Both the position numbers and the translations under genes were made by a program. Below are positions 43,693 through 51,855 of a stretch of DNA of 64,000 nucleotides, in pieces (the stretch's first letter is position 1; every line of letters begins with the position of its first letter). This DNA comes from Pollutimonas bauzanensis (GTDB lineage: Bacteria > Pseudomonadota > Gammaproteobacteria > Burkholderiales > Burkholderiaceae_B), in contig NZ_FQXE01000006.1 in assembly GCF_900129885.1 (NCBI RefSeq), positions 212,179 through 276,178 of the forward strand, read 5' to 3'. Below the pieces are notes generated by a model. It was not told where the DNA came from. It worked only from the letters and a program-made list of their open reading frames with translations, and ran no database searches.

Positions 43693-44928
43693 CTAGCTCA
43701 GCGCACCGATGACGCCCTTCTGTTGCAGTTCGCTGATTTGCTCTATATTGAAATCAAGCTCCCCAAGCAGTTGCCTGCCATTTTCGCCCAATTCGGGCGG
43801 GTTCAGTCGGACTCCCAGCCGGCGGCCGCCTAGAGTGAAGGGCAGCAACGGTGTTTTGGCTTCACTGCAATGCCGGTTATCGGGCAATTTGATATCCGCC
43901 AGACCGCCGGTTTCGAGGAGGTGCTGGTCCGTATACAAGTCCTCTGGTCTGCCGATGGGCGCATAAGGCAGGCTGCCTGCCTCGAAGCGGTGTTCGATCT
44001 CGGATATGGTGTACCTGGACAGACGCTTGCGCAGCTCTGGCATCAGCCAGCCGCGCGCAGCGACGCGGTCGTTGTTCCGTGTCAAGCGGACGTCGTTTGC
44101 CAAGTCGTCAAAGCTGAAGCTACGGCAGAAAGCTTCCCACTGCGTGTCCGATACGACGGCCAGAAATATTTGCGCATCGTTAGCGACGGTGAAAACATCG
44201 TAGATTGCCCAGGCGGATACGCGGCTGGGCATGGGCGCGGCGGGGGCACCGGTTGCGGCATGTTGCAGCATATGATTGCCGACAAGAAATACATTGTTTT
44301 CAAAAAGTGCGGACTGTACTTCCTGACCAAGGCCGGTACGCGCGCGTTCCCAGAGCGCGACGATGGCGCCCAATGCACCAAATACGCCACCCATGATGTC
44401 GTTGACGGCCGCTCCGGCACGTAATGGCCTCCCTTCGGGGCCCGTCATATACGCCAACCCCCCCATCATTTGTACTACCTCGTCCAGGGCGGTTCTATGC
44501 TCGTAAGGGCCGGGCAGAAATCCTTTATGTGATACGTAAATCAATCCAGGATTGAGTTTTTTCAGAGTTTCATAGCCGAAACCCATTTTTGCCATGGCGC
44601 CAGGTTTGAAGTTCTCGGTGACAATGTCGGCCGTTCCGATTAATTTAAGAACGAGTTCACGGCCTTCAGCGCTTTTAATGTTCACCGGCAAGCTTTTTTT
44701 GTTGCGATTGAACATGGGGAAAAAGCCCGCCCCTGAACCCTTCAGATGCCGCGTGTTATCGCCGCCTACTGGCTCGATCTTGATGACTTCGGCCCCAAGG
44801 TCCGCCAGAACCATGCCGCAGGCGGGGCCCATGACCATATGGGAAAATTCCACCACGCGTATCCCTTGGTAAGGCAAGGCTTGCACAGCGCGGCCAGCGA
44901 TCGGATCGTTGTTCGTAGAGTGATTCAT
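43693..44928 (-). CDS. CaiB/BaiF (class III) CoA-transferase
   Basis: 411 residues. Family marks: GIRVVEFSHMVMGPACGMVLADLGAEVIKIEP (about 23-54), NRNKKSLPVNIKSAEGRELV, DIVTENFKPGAMAKMGFGYETL and the Asp of the PLRAGAAVNDIMGGVFGALGAI segment (nucleophile region). Last gene of a leftward five-gene operon beginning with the Bug gene at 49118. Together with the adjacent lyase it would activate a hydroxy acid to its CoA ester for retro-aldol cleavage. Shares only family-level similarity with the other CoA-transferase at 12039. Confidence 0.9.
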   Translation of the reverse strand: MNHSTNNDPIAGRAVQALPYQGIRVVEFSHMVMGPACGMVLADLGAEVIKIEPVGGDNTRHLKGSGAGFFPMFNRNKKSLPVNIKSAEGRELVLKLIGTADIVTENFKPGAMAKMGFGYETLKKLNPGLIYVSHKGFLPGPYEHRTALDEVVQMMGGLAYMTGPEGRPLRAGAAVNDIMGGVFGALGAIVALWERARTGLGQEVQSALFENNVFLVGNHMLQHAATGAPAAPMPSRVSAWAIYDVFTVANDAQIFLAVVSDTQWEAFCRSFSFDDLANDVRLTRNNDRVAARGWLMPELRKRLSRYTISEIEHRFEAGSLPYAPIGRPEDLYTDQHLLETGGLADIKLPDNRHCSEAKTPLLPFTLGGRRLGVRLNPPELGENGRQLLGELDFNIEQISELQQKGVIGALS

Positions 44929-44995
44929 GTAGATACCTGCTGGATGTTGGTGTCGAGAGTTGATAAATCAGCGCTGGGTAAATCAGCGCCGGCCA

Positions 44996-45964
44996 TCAGA
45001 CGGCCGCCGCTGCTATTTTCTGGCGTAGCTTCGCCAGCGATCCCCCTTTCATTACCGTTCCGGGGAGCTCATGCCCGACTATTTCTTGCGCCATCAAGGC
45101 CGATTCCATCAGTGCTTCCAGGTCGACGCCAGTTTCGATCCCCATTTCGTGGCACATGAATACCAGATCTTCGGTGCATACATTGCCGGCGGCGCCACGG
45201 TGGGCAGCGAACGGGCATCCACCCAGCCCTCCTACTGTCGCATCGTAGATCCCTACGCCCATTTCCAGTCCGGCATAGGCATTGGCAATACCCATGCCGC
45301 GCGTATCGTGCAGATGCAGCGAAATAGGCAAGTCTGGATATTTGTCGCGCACGGCTCCGACTACGCGTTTGATGGAGACGGGCGTGGCCCAGGCCATGGT
45401 GTCGGCCAGGGAAATCACCTCCAGCTTGAGCCCATATTGCTCGCCGATATCCAGCATTTCCCGCAGCATTTCCAAAATGCGCGCAAGCGGGACATCGCCT
45501 TCAAAATTGCAGCCGAAAGCCGCAGCAAGCCCCGCGCGGATTACGGGTATCTGGTGTTCTTGATAGACGGCGACCATCCTGTGCTGTGCCTCGATATTCT
45601 CCTTGAAGCCGCGATTCTGATTGCGTTGCAAGAAATTTTCGGAGGCGCACAATAAAAGCGTACCCTTGATGTCCAGCTTGCCGGTGGCGATAGCGCGCTG
45701 CAGACCTTTTTCGTTCAACCACAAGCCTGTATACGCTACCCCTGGCGCTCGGGTGAAGCCGCGCACTACCTCATCGGCATCCGCCATGCCGGGAACATTC
45801 TTCGCCGGCACGAATGAAACAGTTTGGATCTGCTTCAGGCCGGTCTTCGACAGGCTGTCGATAAGTGCGATTTTTTGCCCGGTGGATATGGGGCCCTTCT
45901 CTATCTGGAAACCTTCGCGCGGCCCCTCTTCATTGATGCGTACTTTCTTAGGAAGATCCGACAT
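44996..45964 (-). CDS. HMG-CoA lyase family protein
   Basis: 322 residues of the DRE-TIM metallolyase superfamily, HMG-CoA lyase branch. The substrate/metal region reads INEEGPREGFQIEKG (about 10-24), where the standard family has GPRDGLQ, so the metal Asp is replaced by Glu. The His ligands are in ISLHLHDTRGMGIANAY (about 212-228). The Cys loop is VGGLGGCPFA (about 245-254), and AAGNVCTEDLVFM follows. GAGG lies upstream of the ATG. It should cleave a 3-hydroxyacyl-CoA, giving acetyl-CoA or a related product. Its neighbour is a CoA-transferase; the actual acid is not known. Confidence 0.86.
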   Translation of the reverse strand: MSDLPKKVRINEEGPREGFQIEKGPISTGQKIALIDSLSKTGLKQIQTVSFVPAKNVPGMADADEVVRGFTRAPGVAYTGLWLNEKGLQRAIATGKLDIKGTLLLCASENFLQRNQNRGFKENIEAQHRMVAVYQEHQIPVIRAGLAAAFGCNFEGDVPLARILEMLREMLDIGEQYGLKLEVISLADTMAWATPVSIKRVVGAVRDKYPDLPISLHLHDTRGMGIANAYAGLEMGVGIYDATVGGLGGCPFAAHRGAAGNVCTEDLVFMCHEMGIETGVDLEALMESALMAQEIVGHELPGTVMKGGSLAKLRQKIAAAAV

Positions 45965-46049
45965 TCAGACCTCCTGACGGTTGTAGCATGACTTTCATAA
46001 AATAATCCTTTTTGAGGCTGGTGAGCTGACCTGACCTGATTGTTAGCGC

Positions 46050-47048
46050 CTAATCCTGCATTGCGACGGCCGATTCTTTCAGGACGGCTCCCCAGCGCAT
46101 GTACTCACCATTGAAATAATTTTGGAAGGCTGCAGGGCCAGACATTGTCGAGGGCATCATGGCTACGTCTGTGAGCTTTTTTTGAAAATCATCTGCCGCG
46201 ACGATCTCTTTGATCGCCGCATCTATGCGAGTAATGACTTGACTGGAAGTATTCGCTGGAGCAAATACCCCTACCCAATTGACAACGTTGAAATTCGATA
46301 GCTCTTCCATTGCTGTAGGCAAATCGGGCAGGAACTTGGATCGTGTTTCGCTGGTAACCGCCAATGCATGCAATCGATTGTCTTTAATAAGGCTATACAA
46401 CGGCGGAAGATCCATGACGATACCGTCAGTATGGCCGCCCAGCGTATCCGTGATGGCCGGGCCTGCTCCCTTGTAAGCAACATGGACAATATTTCCTTCG
46501 GACGCTTGTTTCAGCAACTCGATAGTCAAATGAGGTAGTCCGCCCACGCCGGACGATGCGAGCGTCACCTGATTCTTGCTTGCGTAGACCAATAGCTCTT
46601 TCAATGTTTTGATTTTAAGATTCGGGCCCAAGGCAATCGCTTCGGGAGCCAGTCCCACCATATTTATGGCAGCAAAATCGCTGACGGATTGGTAAGGTGG
46701 TTTCGACATGGTCTGCGGGCTCAAGACCATAGGACTCAAGCTGGAAAGCAGCAAGGTATGGCCGTCCGGCTTGGATTTGGCTACGTGATTGGCTCCAATG
46801 GTGCCATTTGCGCCAGCGCGGTTTTCCACGACTACAGTGGTACCTAGCTTTTCCCCCAAAGATGGCGCCAGAACACGTGCGATCATGTCCGCGGCGCCAC
46901 CTGGAGGGTATCCGACAACGAGCGCTATAGGGCGATCTGGAAAACCATGGGCCCGTGCAGATGACACTGTGAAGGTGAAAATGGCGAGCAGGGCGCAGAC
47001 CATTCCGCTTGCCATCGCGTGCCTTGGGTTGAAGGAAGATTTTTGCAT
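46050..47048 (-). CDS. Bug/TctC-family periplasmic binding protein
   Basis: 332 residues from the ATG at 47048; a TTG four codons upstream is possible, and neither has a strong ribosome site. The signal peptide ends at SSARAHG. Family pattern: FPDRPIALVVGYPPGGAADMIARV, AGANGTIGANHVAKSKPDGHTLLLS and HVAYKGAGPAITDTLGGHTD. It is the second Bug gene of this five-gene operon. Two receptors in one operon suggest related ligands or induction signalling, since no membrane partners are present. Confidence 0.9.
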   Translation of the reverse strand: MQKSSFNPRHAMASGMVCALLAIFTFTVSSARAHGFPDRPIALVVGYPPGGAADMIARVLAPSLGEKLGTTVVVENRAGANGTIGANHVAKSKPDGHTLLLSSLSPMVLSPQTMSKPPYQSVSDFAAINMVGLAPEAIALGPNLKIKTLKELLVYASKNQVTLASSGVGGLPHLTIELLKQASEGNIVHVAYKGAGPAITDTLGGHTDGIVMDLPPLYSLIKDNRLHALAVTSETRSKFLPDLPTAMEELSNFNVVNWVGVFAPANTSSQVITRIDAAIKEIVAADDFQKKLTDVAMMPSTMSGPAAFQNYFNGEYMRWGAVLKESAVAMQD

Positions 47049-47142
47049 GATGATGTCCAAGAAGAGTCGAGATATTCGTTATTTGGAAAATCAGTTTGCC
47101 GCATGGGGGCGGCATATGCTGAAAATGGCGTATCGCTGATGA

Positions 47143-48060
47143 TCACGCATTGAAGTTGAGTTTCAAACCGGCTTCCCACCATGGCATGGCCACCAGTTTT
47201 CCCGAAGAGGCAAGCGTGATGAATGCGGTTTTCATATCCGGCCCACCGAAGCAAATATTAGTGACATGGGTATCAGGCATTTCAACCTTGCGTATAACGC
47301 GTCCGTCGGGGGAAATGACAGTCACAAGGCCAGTTATGAGCGTTCCAATGCAGACGTTCCCTTCTTCATCAATCGCCATGCTGTCTAGGCGCTGGTAGCC
47401 CGGAAGGCCACAAATCAAGCGGCCGCCGTGAGGCGATGGAGCGGGCTGTTTGTTTATCCGTCCTGGCTCGGCAATATCAAATGCCCAGAGCCGGGACGTT
47501 TCTGTCTCGGTGACGTATAGCACATCCCCTGCAGGGGATAGGCCGATTCCGTTTGCTGCGGCCACTTGGTAGGCCACTTCCACAATGCCTGATCCGTCTG
47601 GATGCGCATAGTAAATAGCGCCATGGTCTCGATATCGAGCATGTTTTTTGCCGAAGTCGCTGAAATACATACCCCCATATTGGTCAAAAACCAGGTCATT
47701 CGGAGCCGAAAGTCGGTGTTCTCCACAATGGGTATATAGAGTCTCTGCGGTTCCTGTTTCGATGCTTATGCGCTGTATGGAGCCTCCGGCATAGTCTTGA
47801 GCCGGTCCCATCGCGGCAAAGTGATCTGGCAAATATGAATTGCCGCCGTTATTGCATACATACAGCGCATCATCGGGACCAATGGCCAGGCCATTTGGGC
47901 CGCCTTTACACGTTGAGACTGTGGTGAGGGTGCCGTCCGCAGCCACGCGAGTCACGCGGCCTGCGCGAATTTCGGATACCAGAACGGAGCCGTCCTTCAT
48001 CGCAACCGGCCCTTCCGGAAACTGGAGTCCTGTCGCCATTACTTTTATCTGCTTTTCCAT
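47143..48060 (-). CDS. SMP-30/gluconolactonase family hydrolase
   Basis: 305 residues from the ATG at 48060 (GAGG about 7 bp upstream); a 44-codon longer frame is not protein-like. Six-bladed propeller with the metal residues of the family: Glu in LQFPEGPVA, Asn in APNDLVFDQYGGMYFSD, Asn in NGIGLSP and Asp further on. Such enzymes open lactones of sugar acids or related compounds. No signal peptide, so cytoplasmic. In this operon it may open a lactone form of the imported acid before CoA activation. Confidence 0.87.
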   Translation of the reverse strand: MEKQIKVMATGLQFPEGPVAMKDGSVLVSEIRAGRVTRVAADGTLTTVSTCKGGPNGLAIGPDDALYVCNNGGNSYLPDHFAAMGPAQDYAGGSIQRISIETGTAETLYTHCGEHRLSAPNDLVFDQYGGMYFSDFGKKHARYRDHGAIYYAHPDGSGIVEVAYQVAAANGIGLSPAGDVLYVTETETSRLWAFDIAEPGRINKQPAPSPHGGRLICGLPGYQRLDSMAIDEEGNVCIGTLITGLVTVISPDGRVIRKVEMPDTHVTNICFGGPDMKTAFITLASSGKLVAMPWWEAGLKLNFNA

Positions 48061-48152
48061 GCTATTGCCTCTATGGATTTGTGGATTTCCGTACAATATT
48101 CTTCGTCGTTTGATCTGAGCGGAAGGACGTAAGCTTCCAAGGTTTTGGGGGC

Positions 48153-49118
48153 TTACACTTTTATGCCGGCCGCCTTGATGATTTCGCTCCACTTATTGAT
48201 CTCGTTGACAATGAAGCCCTGAAATTCAGCTGGTGTGCTGCCGACGGCATCGGCGCCGCTGCTCTTCATGATGTCCTTTACCTGCTTGACCTCAAGAGAT
48301 GACCGTATTTCTCGATTAAGGCGGTCGACAATGGCTGGGTCTGTGCCAGCTGGCGCAAGGAATCCCGTCCAGGCGCTCACATCAAACGGCATTTCTATCA
48401 ATTCCTGGACTGTAGGCAGCTCGGGCAACAAGGATGAGCGTTCTGCCGTGGTCACTGCGATTGCACGCAGCTTGCCCGCGCGCATCAATGGCGCCGCTCC
48501 CACAATGTTGGCGAACATGAGGTCGATGTGTCCTCCCATCAGGTCTATCAGTGCTGGCCCGGTCCCTTTGTAAGGAATGTGCAGCATCGCAATCCCGTGC
48601 ATATGGCACAACATTTCTGTGGACAGGTGATCGCTGGTGCCGTTGCCTGAAGATCCGAAAGTAAGTTGTTTTATCTTGGCCAGGGCAATAAGGTCGTCCA
48701 GCGCCTTGATGGGAGAGTCGGGTTTGACAACCAACACAAACGGCGATTTGGCGGCAAGGCATACTGGGGCGAAATCATTTACGGTATCAAACGGAAGCTT
48801 GTCCATCAGCGATGGGTTGCTCACATGCGGAGGACTGGTGACAAGCAAGGTATAGCCATCGGGGAGGGATTTGGCGACATAGTCGGCCCCTATCACGGTG
48901 GATGCGCCAGGCTTATTTTCGACGATCACGGATTGCCCCAAGGCTTGGGCAAGTGGTGCTGACAGAGCGCGTGTCAGGGTATCGGCTCCTCCTCCGGGAG
49001 GGAACGCTACGACAATGACTACAGGTTTGATAGGATAGTTAGCGGCTGAGGCGCTGCGAACGCCAAGCACCATTGCGCCGCCCGCAGCCACTGTATGCAT
49101 GAAAATTCTACGATTCAA
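48153..49118 (-). CDS. Bug/TctC-family periplasmic binding protein
   Basis: 321 residues starting with TTG at 49118, preceded by AAGGAG at a good distance; an ATG six codons later lacks one. The signal has a Tat-like start (NRRIFMHTVAAGGAMVLG) and ends at SASAAN. Core: YPIKPVVIVVAFPPGGGADTLTRA, KPGASTVIGADYVAKSLPDGYTLL and HIPYKGTGPALIDLMGGH. First gene of the leftward operon, divergent from the LysR gene, with 168 bp between them, a gap expected to hold the LysR-controlled promoter. Confidence 0.9.
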   Translation of the reverse strand: MNRRIFMHTVAAGGAMVLGVRSASAANYPIKPVVIVVAFPPGGGADTLTRALSAPLAQALGQSVIVENKPGASTVIGADYVAKSLPDGYTLLVTSPPHVSNPSLMDKLPFDTVNDFAPVCLAAKSPFVLVVKPDSPIKALDDLIALAKIKQLTFGSSGNGTSDHLSTEMLCHMHGIAMLHIPYKGTGPALIDLMGGHIDLMFANIVGAAPLMRAGKLRAIAVTTAERSSLLPELPTVQELIEMPFDVSAWTGFLAPAGTDPAIVDRLNREIRSSLEVKQVKDIMKSSGADAVGSTPAEFQGFIVNEINKWSEIIKAAGIKV

Positions 49119-49286
49119 GGGATGTCTCCTTTGTGTTTTTATAGAAGCGGATGTCGGATGTATATGTCGACGGGAGCAAGCGGCTAGGGCTGCCCCTCTG
49201 CCGGATTTGTGATTTAAGCCTATCGTTGCTATAAACGTCTATTCGATCATATTCATCAATTGATTACCGCGAGTTATACATTCGAC

Positions 49287-50180
49287 ATGGACCTTCGTGA
49301 TCTGCGCTATTTCGCAACCATCGCTGAACTCAAGCATTTGGGGCGCGCTGCCGAGGCCCTGCATCGCAGCCAGCCAGCTCTGACGAAGTGCATTCAGCGC
49401 TTGGAAGAAGCGCTTGGGTCGACGCTTTTCGAAAGAAAGGGGCGGGGTATCGATCTCACGGCGGTAGGCAAGCAGTTTCTGCTTACGGCGAGGAAAATCC
49501 TTGACACCAATGATCGCTCCATGGAGGACATGAGCGCTTTTATCGAAGGGTCGGCGGGCAAGGTGAGAGTCGGCTGCGGGCCGATCACCGCGGATTATGT
49601 ATTGCCTATTCTGTGCAAGCTGGTGCTGGAACACACACCTAACGTGTCGCTAGAGGTGCTGATCGGAACGACTTACTTTCTGAAAGAGCAGCTACGCCAG
49701 GATCAGCTCGACCTGATCGTCGGCGGCGTGTCGGATGACGATGAGTTTGTCAACCAGGCATTCATTGATGACGTAGTGACGGTGGCTGCGCGCAAGGACC
49801 ATCCGATATTCGAATCGTCTGGTGTGGGCTTGCGTGATTTATTGAATTATCAATGGATTCTGCCTACACCCCAGATCGCAAGCCGTAAGTGGCTGGATAA
49901 CGTTTTCGCATCGCGCAAGCTTCCCAAGCCGGCCGTGCGCATCGAAACCAATGCGCTGCCGTCGGTGCACAACCTGATAGGGGGTACCGATTTGTTATGT
50001 TTTTTATCCAGATTGACGGTGGATCATCCCAAGTCGCGCGGGTTGTTGAAAGAAGTCGCGCTCAAGGAAACAACGCTGATGCGCAAACTGGGGATTATCT
50101 ACCTGCCCGGAACATTGACGCCCGCGGCCACCAGGCTCATCGAACTTTTAAGTATGCATTATTCCAACGCAGCAGAATAG
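49287..50180 (+). CDS. LysR-family transcriptional regulator
   Basis: 298 residues from the ATG at 49287; a TTG 27 bp upstream is less likely. The winged helix is MDLRDLRYFATIAELKHLGRAAEALHRSQPALTKCIQRLEEALGSTLFER (1-50). The effector domain covers 90-295 and has the usual two-lobe pattern (VRVGCGPITADYVLPILCKL). It is divergent from the Bug/SMP-30/lyase/CoA-transferase operon and so should activate it on sensing its acid or an intermediate. Palindromic T-N11-A boxes were not pinned down in the gap. Confidence 0.9.
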   Translation: MDLRDLRYFATIAELKHLGRAAEALHRSQPALTKCIQRLEEALGSTLFERKGRGIDLTAVGKQFLLTARKILDTNDRSMEDMSAFIEGSAGKVRVGCGPITADYVLPILCKLVLEHTPNVSLEVLIGTTYFLKEQLRQDQLDLIVGGVSDDDEFVNQAFIDDVVTVAARKDHPIFESSGVGLRDLLNYQWILPTPQIASRKWLDNVFASRKLPKPAVRIETNALPSVHNLIGGTDLLCFLSRLTVDHPKSRGLLKEVALKETTLMRKLGIIYLPGTLTPAATRLIELLSMHYSNAAE

Positions 50181-50231
50181 CAGGAACAGACCGTGGTTCC
50201 GCGCGGGCATTGATCTTCCCATGTCTTCCCT

Positions 50232-50450
50232 TTATCCCGGCGCTTGCAGGCCATTGCGCGAGGCGCCCGCCATCTTGAGCTCCACCCGCTCGAGCATGAT
50301 ATGGGCCGAGTACCACAAATGCTTTTGCATTGCCGCGTAAGCAGCATCCTGGTCGCCTGCCAGGATGGCCTCGGCAATCGCCTGGTGCTGTGTTATCGAA
50401 TTCTTGATGAGCTGGCCCGTGCCTATGACTTGCCGAAGCAGTGTCATGAA
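50232..50450 (-). pseudogene. C-terminal fragment of a GntR/FCD regulator gene
   Basis: About 72 codons reading HQAIAEAILAGDQDAAYAAM then HLWYSAHIMLERV, the last helices of FCD-domain regulators, ending at a stop. The DNA-binding and most ligand-binding parts are missing. Directly upstream is an integrase N-terminus in the same direction, so an illegitimate join at about 50455 replaced its 5' part. Confidence 0.6.
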
Positions 50451-50461
50451 TACGGCCAGCT

Positions 50462-50560
50462 GATAGGGGCGACCACCAGCCCGAGGCCGTCGGTGTCGGG
50501 GATGCTGTAGGTTTTGTCGGCGGCCTTGGCTTGCCGCACAGTCAGATCAGAGAGTGCCAT
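50462..50560 (-). pseudogene. N-terminal fragment of a P4-type tyrosine integrase
   Basis: ATG at 50560 with AGGAG 6 bp upstream. The first 30 codons, MALSDLTVRQAKAADKTYSI then PDTDGLGLVV, match the N-terminal arm-type domain (DUF4102) of phage P4-like integrases. After about 33 codons the resemblance stops at the join with the GntR remnant. The catalytic domain is gone. Confidence 0.65.
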
Positions 50561-50813
50561 TTCGAGCTCCTAAGTTGCGGCTTAGGCTCAATGCTCGTCA
50601 CGGCTCCCGTCCAACCCCATCAACAATCCGGAACCGGCACCCCCCCACATTCTTTGGCCTCAATTTTGGCCTCAAAAACGCTGGCTGTAGACCTTCATCC
50701 AGAATGACTGGATGGACTAGATTGTGGACTAACTTTTTCGCAACGCCAACGCCGGCTGTCCACCTGCATCCAGTGGTTTCCGCTGGCATCCATGTATCCC
50801 GCCAAGCCGCATC

Positions 50814-50936
50814 AGTCGTCCTCGCTGAGGCAGATGTCTTGCATGCTGCCCGATGATTCGTCGTTGGCCCAAGCATAGACGATGATCTTTGCCTTCGAGT
50901 CGTACCGGAAAAACAGCCGGAACCGCCTTCCAATTA
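50814..50936 (-). pseudogene. YhaV-type toxin C-terminal fragment
   Basis: Leftward reading gives GRRFRLFFRYDSKAKIIVYAW, then NDESSGS and a stop, the core strand-helix of the YhaV/RelE-like ribonuclease toxins. Only about 40 codons are left, with no antitoxin gene. Assignment rests on this short motif. Confidence 0.45.
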
Positions 50937-50997
50937 TTGCCCGCCGTCAGTGGCGGTGGGCCTACCTTGGCTGCGTTTGCTCAACCTAACTGGTTAA

Positions 50998-51085
50998 GAT
51001 TAGATTTTGTCGTTAAATTCCACCATGAGGCGAATTCCAGAGCAAAATCTATCAATGTCAGTGGAGAATGATTAGATTTTGACGT
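50998..51085. promoter_or_regulatory. Direct repeats upstream of abiEi
   Basis: GATTAGATTTTGTCGT (50998-51013) and GATTAGATTTTGACGT (51070-51085) are 15 of 16 identical, 72 bp apart, the second ending 11 bp before the abiEi start; each is followed by a similar AT-rich stretch and CACCATG/CACACATG. AbiEi antitoxins repress their own operon from repeats in this position. Confidence 0.5.
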
Positions 51086-51096
51086 ATATTTCACAC

Positions 51097-51855
51097 ATGA
51101 GTGAACATTCGCGACATCAGATAATCAAGCGCCTGCAGGCGGAGCTTCCTCGGGGAGCGCCGTTCGATCTCGCCATGCTGAAAACCTTCGGCGTGTCGTC
51201 CAAACTGGCCGCCCGCTACGCCGAGAGCGGCTGGCTGGTGCGCCTGGGGCACGGCGTCTATGCCTATCCCAACGACAACTTTGACGCCAGCGGTGCGCTG
51301 CAACTCCTGCAAAAACGGGTTGCTGGGCTGCACGTTGGCGGCAAAAGTGCTCTTGCGCTGCAAGGGGTTCGGCACAACCTGGCTCCCAAGGAAACCTTGG
51401 TGCTCTGGGGCGATGCCCGCTTTGCGTTGCCTGCCTGGTTCACCACGCGCTTTCCATCGCGCTACGTCAACGCCAGGCTGTTCGAATGGCCAGACGATGT
51501 ACTCGCCAGCAAGACCCTGCACACACCACCCGGACAGCCCGCTGGGCTGCGGGTGGCAGTGTCCGAGCGCGCCGTTCTGGAACTGCTCTACGACACCGGC
51601 ACGCGGGAAAGCCTCGAAGAATCCCGCAACCTATTCGATGGCCTGCGCTCACCGCGCAAGGACATGCTCGGACGGCTGTTGGCCTGCTGCACCAGCGTCA
51701 AGACCGTGCGCCTGTTCCTGACCTGGGCGCGGGAAACCGGCGTCATCGACGTGGATGAACTGCTGGAGCAATACCCGGTACGCTCCGGCAGCGCCAAGCG
51801 CTGGATGAGTCGGCTGGACGATGGAACCCTTTTAAGCCTGAACCCTCATGGATAA
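51097..51855 (+). CDS. abiEi: AbiEi-type antitoxin/repressor (type IV TA)
   Basis: 252 residues from the ATG at 51097. A winged-helix N-terminal domain (PRGAPFDLAMLKTFGVSSKLAARYAESGWLVRLGHGVYAY, about 18-57) is followed by the AbiEi C-terminal domain with HVGGKSALALQGVRH and RVAVSERAVLELLYD. AbiEi binds the promoter and counters AbiEii, a nucleotidyltransferase toxin that gives phage abortive infection. The stop overlaps the toxin start by 8 bp. The antitoxin is intact while its partner carries an early stop. Confidence 0.85.
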   Translation: MSEHSRHQIIKRLQAELPRGAPFDLAMLKTFGVSSKLAARYAESGWLVRLGHGVYAYPNDNFDASGALQLLQKRVAGLHVGGKSALALQGVRHNLAPKETLVLWGDARFALPAWFTTRFPSRYVNARLFEWPDDVLASKTLHTPPGQPAGLRVAVSERAVLELLYDTGTRESLEESRNLFDGLRSPRKDMLGRLLACCTSVKTVRLFLTWARETGVIDVDELLEQYPVRSGSAKRWMSRLDDGTLLSLNPHG

